Positions 12,101 through 23,711 of a DNA stretch of 64,000 nucleotides are shown here, piece by piece; the first letter of the stretch is position 1, and each line of letters begins with the position of its first letter. The translations under genes were made by a program, and so were the position numbers. The DNA is taken from assembly GCA_036936605.1 (NCBI GenBank), contig JAUPFV010000002.1:247835305-247899304 (forward strand), read 5' to 3'. This stretch comes from Limnanthes douglasii subsp. nivea (lineage: Eukaryota > Streptophyta > Magnoliopsida > Brassicales > Limnanthaceae). Under the pieces are notes generated by a model. That model was given only the letters and a program-made list of their open reading frames with translations, was not told the DNA's origin and did not search any database.

Positions 12101-13230
12101 TTTATAACTTTAAAGACTATCCTACTAAACATAGTAGACATACTAATTGGCCTATACTCCTTCCACACCCTAAGAGAATTTGTCTTTGGATTTAAACAGA
12201 TTGTTGTTGTATGAATTCCAGTGGGATTCATGTCTTTGAAAATATCCCTTACTGCCTCACTCAGATCTTCTTCAATGATATTCCAACAAGTCTTAAAGAA
12301 GATTACATTATAACCATCAGGACCATGAGCACCATTTACATTGAGAGAGTTTATAACATTTAATATTTCATCATTTCCACGAATTGTCATCAACATTATG
12401 TTTTCTTCTATAGTAACAAGCTTCGAGATAATATCTAGAAAACTTTCTTTTTTCATTGTTGTTGTTTGATTCTGTCGTTGTATTTTTAAAATAATTTGCT
12501 GCTGAGTTGCCAATTGAAGCCTGATCATCAATCTATTTTGCTCCATCCCAAATTCTATGAATTTTATTCACCTGCCTCTTTTTTCTTGACAAAATTATGA
12601 AAGGCAGCAGTATTTCTATTACTATCATTTAACCGATTGGAGTGTGCTTTTTGACTCCAGTAGCTTTCCTCTCTATCAAGTAGCTCTAGATGTAAACTCT
12701 TAGCTTTATCTAGAAACAACTTATCATCAGGGTATTTTGACAAATGGTAGGTTCTTTCTCTGAATAAGATTTCACCCTCTATTTGTTTTAAAGAGTTAAA
12801 GACATTTCCAAATATGTTTTTGTTCCAGCTCTTTAGTTCTACTTTAAGTCTTTTCAGCTTTCCCCAGAACTTTTGCAGAGGATCACCATTTAAGTGTTCA
12901 GTTTAGTTTTTCTCTATCATATCCATGAAACCCTCGTGTCGAGTCCACATATTTAAAATTTTAAATGATGTTTTAATCTGACCTTTGTTTTCTTGGAGGG
13001 AGATGCAGATTGGGGACTGATCAAAACATATCCTTGCAAGGTGTTGTCAAAGTAGTTGGACCAATCATCGTTGTATAATACTTTGTCTAACTGCTTCCAT
13101 TTCTTACCATTTGTCCAAATATATCTTGATCCAGAAAATCCCACTTCATTCAAGTGACAGTCAAGTAACAAGGTATTGAAATCATCTATACTTCTAATAT
13201 CTAGAGTTGAACAGAATAGTTGATCTTCTT
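9186..13230 (-). mobile_element. LINE 1: 5'-truncated L1-type LINE with RNase H
   Basis: On minus the order is endonuclease end, reverse transcriptase, thumb, zf-RVT-like region and RNase H. Nothing upstream of the middle of the endonuclease is recognisable beyond about 13230, so the copy is 5'-truncated, as is common for LINEs. A Tat solo LTR sits at 9759-10134. The C-terminal LGTGYIGLENDE resembles the end of LINE 4 at 61277, so the two belong to the same family. Confidence 0.9.
9186..13230 (-). pseudogene. LINE 1 ORF2: endonuclease end, RT, RNase H
   Basis: ORF2 of a LINE makes the nick and copies its RNA at the target. Visible segments on minus are: endonuclease end (about 13215-12953, SRYIWTNGKKWKQLDKVL); RT start (12546-11902, EYRPISMSTMFSRIVFK and EEQGAFVKQRSIHENVL); RT core (11860-11552, GLRKGDQLSPSLFI and FTDD where the family has F/YADD); thumb (11497-10784); a zinc-finger-like RVT region (10604-10416); and RNase H (9753-9186). 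In RNase H the first catalytic Asp is Tyr (NTYGAS), while the later Glu (MAECRALLDG) and Asp (AVADWI) remain. Frameshifts or stops separate all segments. Confidence 0.88.
9759..10134 (-). repeat. Solo LTR of the Tat family inside LINE 1
   Basis: The 376-bp sequence starts TGGTGTGG and ends ACTCATCA and is readily aligned along its whole length with the LTRs of copy B (43958-44333, 53988-54362). It is flanked by the perfect 5-bp TSD GAGTC (9754-9758 and 10135-10139). No internal element sequence remains, so it is a solo LTR left by recombination between two LTRs. Removing it with one TSD copy restores an open frame across the LINE. Confidence 0.95.
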
Positions 13231-13479
13231 ACTTTATATTGATAAGCTAGATATTTAATACATTTACTATGTTTTATTTTATGCAGGATTCATTTTTTAT
13301 TATACTTAGTCTAAACTATATAATTTTTATTGAAAGAACACAAAAAACAGTAAAAACGGATAACAATATAATAAAAAAAAATTAGTCATAGTTTTATGTA
13401 GAGTTGGATCCGGTCGACCGGCTCCGCCCCCACTAACCAATTGTCATTCTCAACCCGAGTACCGTTCCATCTCTATTTA

Positions 13480-13640
13480 AAAAAGATTCTCATAGTCCAG
13501 GGACCTTTATGTGTTTTCTCCCTTTCATTTATCCGTATTATGTCTCTTATTTAGTTGATTGTTAACCAAAATTAATAGAAATATACATATATACATATAC
13601 TATACTATATATATCAGATTTAGAGGGAGAAACATATTTT
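13480..13640 (+). promoter_or_regulatory. Likely core promoter of the ACR4-like gene
   Basis: A TATA-rich stretch (CTATATATAT, about 13606-13615) stands about 340 bp before the end of the putative non-coding first exon. Transcription would start near 13640 (inference). The flank to the left (13231-13480) holds AT-rich DNA and no gene. Confidence 0.45.
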
Positions 13641-14356
13641 CATTTCAAGCTGCTGGTTTTTGGAGCATCGTGTCGGGTGTGTGTCAGAATTCTCTTTTTT
13701 CAAATTTTTAATAATTGCTGTTTTCTTTTTTCCCGATTTATGAAAGAATTTTTTTATAACAAATCTTTGTTTTCCTTAAAGTGGGTTACATCAGGAGGAA
13801 GGAGGTGTCTCTCTCTCTCTCTAAGTCTCTCTATATATATTAAAGTTTTTTTTCTCTTTGTTCTGTTCTTCTCCAAACATATTGCGAAACCTCTCTGCTC
13901 TTGTTCTGTTGTGTTCTGTTCTGTTTTTCTACTTGTTTTATTTTACAGATAGGTATGTATGTTCATCTTTTATCCGTTTTATTATATGATAATAATAATA
14001 GGTTTTAATGGTTAATTAGTGAATCCATGTTTGGTTAATTAATTGATTATTCGGTTTTTTTTTGTGGTTTTTTTTCAGTTCTGTTTCTCGTTTTTTCGGA
14101 TATGGTGTTACATGATTGATTTTTATGTTCTGTAAAATGATTTCATTGCTTTTGTACTGCTTCTCTCTGATATTAGTGCAGAATCTGCACTCACTCTAAC
14201 TCGAGAATCTTCACTTTCTCTCTCTAGAAAAACCAAAAGCCCTTTTGGGTTTCTTGAAATTTGACATATACTTTGATTTCTGTTCTACTATTTAAAAAAA
14301 AAATATTGATTTGGTATTCGACTTGCTTATTTATCAAAACTTTTATGATTCTTTAG
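13640..14356 (+). other. ACR4-like 5' leader: non-coding exon 1 and leader intron
   Basis: The presumed leader is pyrimidine-rich with a (CT)n run near 13806-13825. A good donor AG|GTATGT is at 13952/13953 and an acceptor TTTAG at 14356. The roughly 404-bp intron would lie wholly in the 5' UTR, six bases before the start codon of exon 2. Leader introns often raise expression in plants (established), but no regulation can be shown here. Confidence 0.6.
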
Positions 14357-14362
14357 GAAGCC

Positions 14363-16427
14363 ATGAGTTTTTCACATGTGGATGTTGAATATGAGAAGCT
14401 TATTCGAAGAATGAATCCACCCAGGTACACACCACAATCTCTTTATCCCTTCTTATCTTTACACGAATCCGATATCTCATTTTATCCGATATTTAAATTT
14501 AAGTTTAAATTTATCATTTAGGGTTGTGATTGATAACGAGACCTGTAAGAATGCTACTGTAATAAGAGTTGATAGTGCCAACAAACACGGAATACTACTT
14601 CAAGTTGTTCAAGTCCTTACTGATCTTAATCTTATTATTACAAAAGCCTACATTTCCTCTGATGGTGGTTGGTTCATGGATGGTACTAATTTATACTTTA
14701 AATATCTTATGTTAAATAAACCCATTAGCATTTTTTATAAAGTTGATAACTTTTGTATGTTTCTTTGGTTTCCAGTTTTTAATGTCACTGATCAAGATGG
14801 TAACAAAGTCACTGATGATATGGTTCTTGATTACATTTCAAAAGTGAGTTCAATTCAAAGTTACTGTTTGGTTTTTTTGTGTTTGTTAAGTTACTAGTAG
14901 TAGTTTGTCTAATTTGATTTGAGTTTACTTTCAGTCTTTAGGTCCAGAATCATGTTTCACATCACCGATGAGTTCGGTCGGGTTTACGCCTTCTGCTAAC
15001 CACACTGTAATCGAACTAACCGGAAGTGACAGACCGGGTCTACTATCTGAAGTGACTGCGGTTCTAGCCCACTTAAAATGCAACGTACTAAACGCCGAGC
15101 TGTGGACTCACAACATGAGAGCAGCTGCAGTGATGCAAGTCACTGACGAAGAAACCGAGTGCGCGATTGACGATCCGGATCGGTTGGCTATAATCAAACA
15201 ACTTTTAAGCAATGTTCTTAGAGGAAGCAATAAATCAAGAGGGGCTAAAACTGTTGTGTCGCATGGTGGCACACATACTGACCGTAGGCTTCACCAAATG
15301 ATGTTTGCGGATCGGGATTATGAACGGACAGATGATGATTATGTTTTGAATGAGAAAGATAGGCCTAATGTGACTGTTGTGAATTGGTATGATAAAGATT
15401 ACTCGGTTGTTACGATTAGGAGTAAAGATAGGCCCAAGCTTCTATTCGACACAGTTTGTACCTTGACGGATATGGAGTATGTGGTGTTCCATGCTAATAT
15501 TGATGCGGAAGGGCCTGAAGCCTATCAGGTACATTACCATTTTTTTGAATGAAGATTTATATTTATTTATTATTTTCTATAAATCTTTAGTTGTTTATTT
15601 ATATTTATAGGAATACTATATAAGGCATATAGATGGATCTCCGGTGAAGTCAGATGCAGAGAGGCAAAGAGTTATTCAATGTCTTGAAGCTGCAATTGAA
15701 AGAAGAGTGTCTGAGGTTTGTGCACTATGAATCATTCAGTACTTGTTTTTGCCGATGTTTTTCCCGACCGATTTCATTTTGTTAATATATTCTATATTGT
15801 TGTTTTGTTAATGAGAGCGGCTAAAAAATGACAAACTCTAACGCTCGACAAAATTTTAAGAATTCTTCCATCAAGTGATTGGCAAAATTCGAGCATTTTC
15901 CTCAATATTTTCACGAAAATAGATTTATTTTGTTAAACTTTACTTTCAGCCAGACATTTTGCGAAGATTTAGATAAAATTTCATCATTTTTTGACGAACA
16001 CTCCATTACATATAGAGTAATTTTGACATTTTTATAGTCATGCTCCTTGTCAATATATCCTACATTCTTATTTTTCATATTGCAGGGATTGAAACTTGAA
16101 CTATGCACTACGGACAGAGTCGGGTTACTATCCAACGTAACTCGTATATTTAGAGAAAACAGCTTAACAGTCAGTCGAGCAGAAGTCAAAACCGAATCGG
16201 GCAAAGCTATAAACACCTTCTACGTTCGTGATGCATCTGGGTCTGCGGTGGATGCCAAGACCATAGATACGATCAGGCAAGTTATTGGACAGACAATACT
16301 TAAAGTTAAAGGCATAGCAGAAGAATCTAAATCAGCTTCTCAAGATTCTCCAACTAGATTTCTGTTTGGTGGTCTATTTAAGTCAAGATCTTTTGTCAAC
16401 TTTGGTTTGGTTAGGTCTTACTCTTGA
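14363..16427 (+). CDS. ACR4: ACT domain repeat protein, ACR4-like
   Basis: Exons by splice sites are 14363-14424, 14522-14682, 14776-14843, 14935-15528, 15611-15715 and 16086-16427; all introns are GT-AG. The joined frame gives 443 residues, the usual size of plant ACR proteins. Four ACT domains are visible at about residues 33-108 ([19 protein letters not shown]), 121-200 ([17 protein letters not shown]), 253-318 ([18 protein letters not shown]) and 332-402 ([17 protein letters not shown]). The N terminus ([16 protein letters not shown]) and the last residues ([11 protein letters not shown]) fit the ACR4-type subgroup. ACT domains typically bind small ligands such as amino acids; ACR proteins are thought to be regulatory or sensor proteins with no catalytic domain. 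The start is the first ATG after the leader intron. No stop or frameshift is seen. It is the only apparently intact gene in the window; a close paralogue (ACR3/5-type) is the main alternative. Confidence 0.93.
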
Positions 16428-16640
16428 ACAACTTAGTTTGTTGTCAAGCTGTTCTTTTTAGATTCCTTTGTATATGATGAAAACCAAACAACTCCTTCGG
16501 TCAAGATTGTTCGACTTTAATTAGGTCGATATCTTGATGTTCCAATAATATTTCATTGGAACGGTTTGTTTTATATTTTCTATATATTTAGAGATTTCAT
16601 TTCGCTAGATGTTTTTGAATAAAAACACTAAGTTCAAAGA
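16428..16640 (+). terminator. 3' UTR and polyadenylation region of the ACR4-like gene
   Basis: A U-rich segment follows the stop codon and an AATAAA signal is at 16618-16623, about 190 bases downstream of the stop. The exact cleavage site is not visible. Confidence 0.5.
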
Positions 16641-17443
16641 TCAAATCAAATTCGGATCTAAATAAAAATAAGATCCGAATGGACCGACCCGATCCATTAC
16701 TATCCTATCGTATGTGGTCCATCCATCAGTTTTATTGGAAACGAAACGTGCATTATCCATGATTTTAAGGGTCAATTTTGGAGTGCCAACCCAGAGCAGT
16801 ATGGTAGACCATGATTTAAAGTGATGTCCAGAAATTACGTCAATTAAATGGATGAGATTATATGGGTTACGAAATGTGCTTGATGACCGATGTTGCTTAG
16901 CAAGACCAAACACTAAGACGATTGGATGATAACTACATTTCTTTGTGTTTCAATTTAACCACTTGACTTGACAGTACACTAACTAATTGGTGTCTTATTA
17001 TGTGTTTGGTGAACCATGATATCATTTTTTAATACCGACAAGATCTAAGCTTGTGTGAAAACATAGAAGACTGATTTATAAAAATAGACTTCTAGAGATG
17101 TGATTTTGAATTTAAATTGTAGTGTTAAAATAGACTTCTAGAGGTGTGATTTTGAAGTTGAAGTTAAATTGTAAGTTTAAATCGGTGATAGTCGGTAGAG
17201 TACGACTATTATTTCATATAATTTATTGATTTTAAATGTAAGGATGGTTTATTAAATAACACAAATCTCGATAAATTTAGTTTTCGTAGTTTGTTATTGT
17301 GGATGGAACAATTTCATGGAAGTCTATAAGTTTAGAGACTTATTTTTTTTAATGGATAAATAATAAAATTTCTATAAAATTTTGAAATCAACCAATTATC
17401 AATTTTTTTTGTCATAGCCTACAAACAAACAAACCGCCCATTC
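16641..17443. other. Intergenic DNA between the ACR4-like gene and LINE 2
   Basis: No recognised gene. A 90-codon minus-strand open stretch at 16641-16913 has no known motif. The less AT-rich stretch at 16670-16910 could be an unrecognised old repeat. A two-copy 46-bp tandem repeat lies at 17081-17172. Confidence 0.5.
17081..17172. repeat. 46-bp tandem duplication
   Basis: The segment starting AAAATAGACTTCTAGAGATG at 17081 repeats with a few changes (AAAATAGACTTCTAGAGGTG) at 17127. It is non-coding. Confidence 0.8.
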
Positions 17444-17615
17444 AAATCTTATATATAAATAGCAAATAAAGTGATCCATGAAAAATCCCATTTCTTTGAG
17501 AGAGAGCGCTCCAAGAATTTGGTTATTTTTTTTAAGAACTTCTTGTTCTTCTTCTTCCTCCTGTTATTAATGGTGGGTTCTTCTCATTAAGCTCCTTCTT
17601 CTTTTTCGATGTTCT

Positions 17616-18983
17616 TTGTTTTGCATTGTTGACTATATCTCTGTCACGGAGATATATAATAATGTCGTTTTTGAAGAAGACTTTCCTGTTCTATGCTCAA
17701 GAAACAAGGATCAAAGAGAAATTGGAAGAACAAATAAATCCTTTCTTGAAGCAGTTAAAGCATCAATAGTGGAACCACAGAACAAAATTGAACCAAAATA
17801 TATTTGTGATAAAGAAAACCACATTGCAATACATTATTCTAGTAAAGTTTAGAAAAGCTTGATTAATTCCTCGTTTGGAAAATTCTCATACGGAATTCCA
17901 AAGAAATCTGTTATAAATAGTTTTCTAGTTTCATTAAAGTTAAAATGCTCTTGCAATAACTTCAAATGGGACTCTCGTCATGTTATCTTCGATTTTGATC
18001 TTATGGAAGATATTGTAAAGGTCTGGGTTAGAAGAATGTGGAAGCTGGGATACGCAACGATGCGTGTGTTTCGTTGGACACCTGATTTTAACATCAAGTA
18101 TGAGTGTTCTCTTGCTCTGCTTTGGGTCAGACTTGAACGCATTCCAGAATTTCTTTATGATACTCAAATGATTACTGATATTGCTGCAACTCTTGGCTTT
18201 CCCTACAAAGTTTAGTTTGTGGAGACAAATAGGGCTTATCATAATGCAGTATATGTCTTGTTAGAGATGGATGTGGCGTTAAAAAACATTCGAGAATTTG
18301 GGTTGGTTTTGGCAAGAACGACGGTTGTTGGCTAAATGTCTCCTATAAAAATCTTCCTAAATACTGTTATGTTTGTTATCGTTTCGGGCATAATCAAAGT
18401 GAGTGTGTAAAACTGCAGAAAGAAAAGAATAAAGAGAAGATTCAAGGAACTGCAAAAAATGAAGCTTCTGATTTATTAATTTTAAAAGATGTTGTTTACA
18501 AGAATGAAAATGGAAAAAAAGATAGTAAAAAATATAAAAAAATTGATTTATGTTCCTAAACTAATGTTTGTAGTGGGGGGAAATAATCTTTCAAATTCCA
18601 TTTTGAATTCTGATGATAAGGAAAGTACGAAGGCTTCGAGCTTCAATGGGAATCAACTTCAAGATTATCAATATCTTCAATCTTTAAATGATGGTCTCGG
18701 CTCCCAACAAAAGAATCAAAACTCAAAGGATCCTGCAGATTAAAAGGAAGTTTTTTATGCTTTAAAAAATTTAAGTAAAGTCATGGACTCAAAACTTTCT
18801 CAAGACTCTAATAACATCTGTTCAAGAACTTACTCCCCAATGAAAGAAAATATAGGCAGTGAGTGTACCTCTCCTGTTAAGATTATAAGTCTTGACTCTC
18901 CAACTGATCAGGGTTTTAACAATATTCTGAAAAATAGCTCAAATCTGTTAGTAAAGGAAAGAGACCAAGCAAAAGGGTTTTGA
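17616..18983 (+). pseudogene. LINE 2 ORF1: DUF4283-like domain and zinc knuckle
   Basis: ORF1 of plant L1-type LINEs is an RNA-binding protein. Here, after an acidic N-terminal part (EEDFPVL) and a stop at 17850, comes a DUF4283-like region (17859-18215; VWVRRMWKLGYATMRVFRWTPDF, LALLWVRLERIPEFLYD). Then a CCHC zinc knuckle is visible in another frame at about 18365-18406 (CYVCYRFGHNQSEC; C-x2-C-x4-H-x4-C, all ligands kept). A low-complexity tail rich in Ser, Asn and Lys reaches about 18983. No clear natural start codon survives. Confidence 0.82.
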
Positions 18984-19028
18984 AATCTCGGCAGTTCTCA
19001 GGGATAAAGAATAAATACAAATATATTT

Positions 19029-22000
19029 ATGATAATGATTAAAGTCTTAAACTCAAATGTTCGTGGTATTAACAATAATCCTACTGTTGGGAGGTTGAAA
19101 AATATTATTTTCAAGGAAAAGGTGAAGGTATTAGCTATTCAGGAGCCTATGATAAAAGTTGAGGTTCAAGGAGATGTTGCTACCAAGCTTGGTTACCCCG
19201 ACTTCTGTGCTAATTCTACTAACAAGATCTGGGTTTTTTGGTCAGATGATATCAACATTAGCATTCTTGATAATAATGATCAATATATTCATTTGGATGT
19301 ATGCTATCCTAGTATTCCTAATAACTTTGCTATAAATGTTATTTATGCTAAGTGTGATAAGGGAAGGAAAATAGAGATGGTTAACATGTAATTTAACTCA
19401 TAAATAAGATCAATATCAATGTCTTTAGTGACTAAAGACTAAAGTAAAGCACACATAAGAAACAAGGGGCTTAAATGACAGACCCCAAGAACTTGTTTGT
19501 GAATAGTCAAATAGTGGGGTAAGAAATCCACTCTTACGGTGGTAGATATGTAATTTTACCATCCACCTCATTTACTATATAAAGGACATTCCTTTTTGGG
19601 AAAAAGGGCCAATGATTGATCAATAATTGTAACATTTACTCCTTTTGTCTCTTCATTTTCTGGTAATTCGCTGTTCACTGTCACATCACACGAATATTTT
19701 CTAGTCCGACCCCCTCATACGAACATCTTCCCTCTTGAGTCTCACTAAATATTCTCTAAGCACATCAAAATGTAATAGGTTTTTGAGGAGGAGTCTATGG
19801 TCTGATCTTAAAAGAATTTCTACTGAAAATCGTATATGGCTTACCATGGGTGACTTCAATGTCGTGGCTTCTGCTGAGGAGCAAGTGGGCAGTACTGCTC
19901 TGTGTCAAAATAACATAGATGAGTTTGTGGAGGTTATTACTAACTGCCACTTTGAGGACGCTGGTGTTGTGGGCTCTAAGTTTACATGGAACAAAAATTT
20001 GAAATGGAAGCGATTAGATCAGGTGATGTTCAACAAAAACTGGGCTGATACCTTTAATCATACTCATGATATCTACATGGTCAGAACTTGTTCTGACCAT
20101 GCTCCCCTTCTTATTAATGCATCTATTTCAAACTATAATCTTATGAATAATAAGAAGAGTTTAAAGTTTCAAAACATGTGGGTTTCTAATGACACTTTCT
20201 TAAAAATAGTGGATCAAAATTGGAATCTAAATATTAGGGCTTCTATAAATGACATATTCTGATTCAAGATGAAAATACTTAAGAGTTGTTTAAGAAATTG
20301 GAATAAAAGAAATTTTGGTAATATTTTTGATAACATTAAGGTTGTTGAGGATAAGGTGGAAAGAATGGAGATTATTTATCAAAATGATAACAATAATACT
20401 ACTAATGCTGATCTTAAAAAGGTCATTGATTTTCATCTTAAAGCTCTTAGAATTGAAGAGTCTTTCTGGAAACAAAAATGCTATAACTTTTGGTTAAGAG
20501 AGACTGATAGTAATACTAAGGTTTATCATGCATATGTTAATAGGAAAAGACGAAAACATATTATTAAGGGAATTAAAGTTGGTAATGATTTAATTTATAA
20601 TGAAAATGATATAGGAAATTCCGCTGTAAATCATTTTGCTACTTATCTGTCTTCTAGTCCTTATGACAGCTATGAAGAGGAGACTAGAATGATGAATGAT
20701 CCAATATTTTATGATATCCCAAACATTATTTCAGAGGAGGAAAATGAATGTCTCATGAAGCCTGCAGATGAGGAGGAAATTTGAAATACAATTAACACTA
20801 TGAAAAGAGATAGTGCAACAGGTTTGGATGATTTTAACATCACCTTTGATATAACTTGCTGGAATATTATTAAAAGGGATCTTTGTATTAGTATCAATTC
20901 CTTTATTGCTGGTTTAAATATGCTAATGGTTATGTTTTTTACTGGTACCAGCTTCATCCCTAAAAATCCTAATCCTATTAATTGGGGCAACTATAGGCCA
21001 ATAAGTTTGTGCACTATGCTTAATAGAATTTGTTCCCATATTATTAACAGTAGACTCTTTAATATCCTTCATCACATTGTTTCTAAAACTCAGGCTGCTT
21101 TTGTCAGGAACAAGTCAACCCATGAAATCATTCTTATTGCCAAAGAAATGGCTTTTGACCTGAATAGGAAACCTAGTAAATGTAATATTATGGTGCAGTT
21201 GGACATGTAAAAAATATTTGACAGAATGTCATTTCCCTTCATTATGAAAGTCCTCACTCTTTATGGGTTTTCTAGAAAGTTTAGGGGTCTGATTTATAGT
21301 ATGATTAGAAATGTGAACCTAATTATTCTTGTTAATGGTAGTGCTTTTGGGTTCTTTAAGTCCAAAAGAGTCTTGAGACAAGGTGATCCCTTGTCTCTAA
21401 GTCTCTTTATTATTGGTGAGAAAGTCCTTATTAGGGTTCTGCAAAATCTGTTTATGTTTAATAGCTCTATGCAATATGCTACTAGGTCTAAAATACTTAT
21501 TCCTTGTACTGCCTTTGTTGATGACATTATCATATACACTAACAGTATGCGTAAATCTATTGATCTCTTAAGTTCTTTTCTAGATAAATATCAAGGTGTT
21601 TCAGGTCAGTCTATTAATAAAGAAAAAAAGTTATTACCTCAAAAAGCTCCACCAGTGCAGAATTAACAACTTGGAGAACTCTACTAGATTCACTACTGAA
21701 AATATGCCTACTTGTTACCTGAGGATCACCCTGCACAATAACAACAAAGCTCAAAATTTTAATCCTTTAATGAATAAAATCAATGGAAAGATTATGGAAT
21801 AGAACTTAAAGCATCTATCTTATGGGGGAAGATTATCTCTTATTGCTACTATTCTTATGCCTATTACATATTATTGGATGCAAAGTTCTATGTTGCCTAA
21901 TTCTGTAATTAAAAGATAGGAGAATTTTTTTAATAAATTTCTTTGGAGAACAAATTTTAATGAAAAATGTATTCACTAGGTATCTTGGGATAAATTTTTT

Positions 22001-23078
22001 TTTCCTTTTGTTGAGGGTGGATTAAATATCAGAAAATTGGCTGATATTCAATCCACTTACTCACAAATTCTTCGGTACTCGTATAGAAAAAGAAACTCTA
22101 TTTGGCCTCTACTTATGCATGATATCTATAACAAGGATGTTCATCTTTTAAAAGTAGAATATGAAAAGAATTGTTCTCTGACCTGGAAACGTTTGACTGA
22201 TATTAAAGAAAAGCCTAAAAAATATTAAATGGCTTCTTGGTAGGGTGAAATGGACTTATGGACTGAGAATTGGCATGATCAGCCCTCCATTTTTACCACC
22301 TTTTGCCAACCAACAAGTGGTTTTTGGAGGCCAGGGTTGACTCCTTTTGGAAAAACAATGCTTGGGACTTTGATGCTATGAAAGGCTTCATGTCACCCAT
22401 TGCATTCCAACTTTAATCTACTGGGTGATATGGAAATGTAGAAATAGTGTGAAGTATAAATGCACTGATATCAACCTTTATACTTCCATCATTATGATTA
22501 ACAAAATTATTTTAGGCCTTGACATTTCTAAAGTTCTTACTAGCAAACACTGGTTGAATACCAGTGATGCTGGTATTTCTTTAGGTTGCATTTCACAGGA
22601 AAAAAACATTAAAAAAGTTACTTATTTAAACTGGTTGCCTCATGTGAATGGCAGGATGAAAATGAATGTTGACGCCTCCTGTTTTGCAAATGGTGATTCC
22701 TGTGGTGCCATGATCCCCAGGAACCACAAGGGAATAATTATTCATGCTTCTTTAAAGTTGTTTGGTAAGCTTAATCCTTTGGTAGCTAAAACTATAGCTC
22801 TTTTGGAGGGGCTATTGACTTGCAAGGAGAAGAATTGGGTAAGTATCGATATTGAAACTGATTCTTTAACTTTGTTAAACATTATGAACAATAATAAAAA
22901 CCCTTGGTACCTGAGAACTCTAATTACCATTTGTAGAAATCTGATTCTGCCGTCTATGACTTTATCCTTTGTTTCGAGAGACCAAAATCGTGTTGTAGAT
23001 TGGCTTACAAAATGGACATTGAAATGCAAGGAGAAGTTATGCTTCTCACATTTCAATTCCCCAAATCCTCTTCTCTAA
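19029..23078 (+). pseudogene. LINE 2 ORF2: endonuclease, RT, RNase H
   Basis: The endonuclease begins near the ATG at 19029 (KVLNSNVRGI, AIQEPM) and continues after the solo LTR (MGDFNVV, CSDHAPLL), so the catalytic Glu, Asp and SDH motifs are still present. RT follows (20269-21666): AAFVRNKSTHEIIL, LRQGDPLSLSLF and AFVDDII for the catalytic box. A thumb region (21700-22230) contains stops. The end is a C-terminal RNase H (about 22630-23078: MNVDASCF, ALLEGLLTC, ETDSLTLL, NRVVDWLTK) with all four acidic positions kept. In-frame stops near 20262, 20781 and 21208 and several frameshifts disable it. A C-terminal RNase H is known in plant L1 LINEs. Confidence 0.9.
19355..19767 (+). repeat. Solo LTR of an unidentified LTR element inside LINE 2
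   Basis: The 413-bp segment starts TGATAAGGGA and ends CACATCA. It is flanked by AAGTG (19350-19354) and AAATG (19768-19772), a 5-bp TSD with one transition. It carries a TATA box (ACTATATAAAGG, about 19576-19587) on plus, as LTRs do. Excising it with one TSD copy puts the endonuclease frame back together exactly. It does not align with the Tat or copia LTRs in the window; it is clearly LTR-like but the family is unknown. Confidence 0.85.
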
Positions 23079-23711
23079 CTTGTGTTTTTGGAGAACCTAG
23101 GGCTAGGATATTTTGGTTCACCTTAATTCTTCGATTCTTCTGGTGTCTGTTCTTTTTCTTTGCAGATGAAGATCGAAAATGGTGATAAATTGGGTGAGCT
23201 CGAAAGTTTGAATAGCTGATTGAGCTTGGATAGAAAGGACTGGATGTGGTCCTCCCTGGTGTTTGATTCTCACAAAGAATTCAACATGTCGTTCATCTGG
23301 AAACTAGGTGCTAAAAATTTGTGGGAGGTTTTTAGAATGATGATTTGGGACTCTAGATTTTTCTAGGGTTTTAAAGATCTGAATTTTGGGCATAATTTTC
23401 TGGGTGAAAGCTGGATGATCAATATCTCGTATAGGGTTGGGGGACTTTGGTTCTGGGTTTGAATCGGTCTCTCTCTCTAGCTCTTCTCTCTCTTTATGGA
23501 AATCAGAAGAAATAGCTACGGTGTTTCTCTGGTTCGCGAAGAAGTCTTTTAGTCAGAAAGCATCTTGTTGTATTTGTTTTTTGTCCCTCATTTCTTTGTA
23601 TTTAGCTATTTCCCCTCAATTCTTTGTATATAACTATTTAGCCCGAAACTTTTTGTAATTTCTTCAATTTGGTAATATAGTTGATTCCGATTTAAAAAAA
23701 TCTTATATATA

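Larger units (their letters stand above)
17458..23697 (+). mobile_element. LINE 2: full-length L1-type LINE
   Basis: About 6.2 kb from a 5' leader through ORF1, ORF2 and 3' UTR to a short A tract ending at 23700. It is bounded by a 14-bp direct repeat AAATCTTATATATA (17444-17457 and 23698-23711), the expected LINE TSD at a T/A-rich target, with the A tract overlapping the right copy. A 413-bp solo LTR (19355-19767) is inserted in ORF2. Both ORFs have stops and frameshifts. The 3' UTR (23079-23690) has no gene. Confidence 0.9.

Noticed and set aside
8828..13348. AAAGAAYACAAAAAAC as the TSD of LINE 1
   Set aside because: A minus-strand LINE should have a T tract right after the left copy; none is there. 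Kept only as a low-interest finding.
16641..16913. 90-codon minus-strand open stretch next to the ACR4-like gene
   Set aside because: No recognised domain and no promoter or splice evidence.
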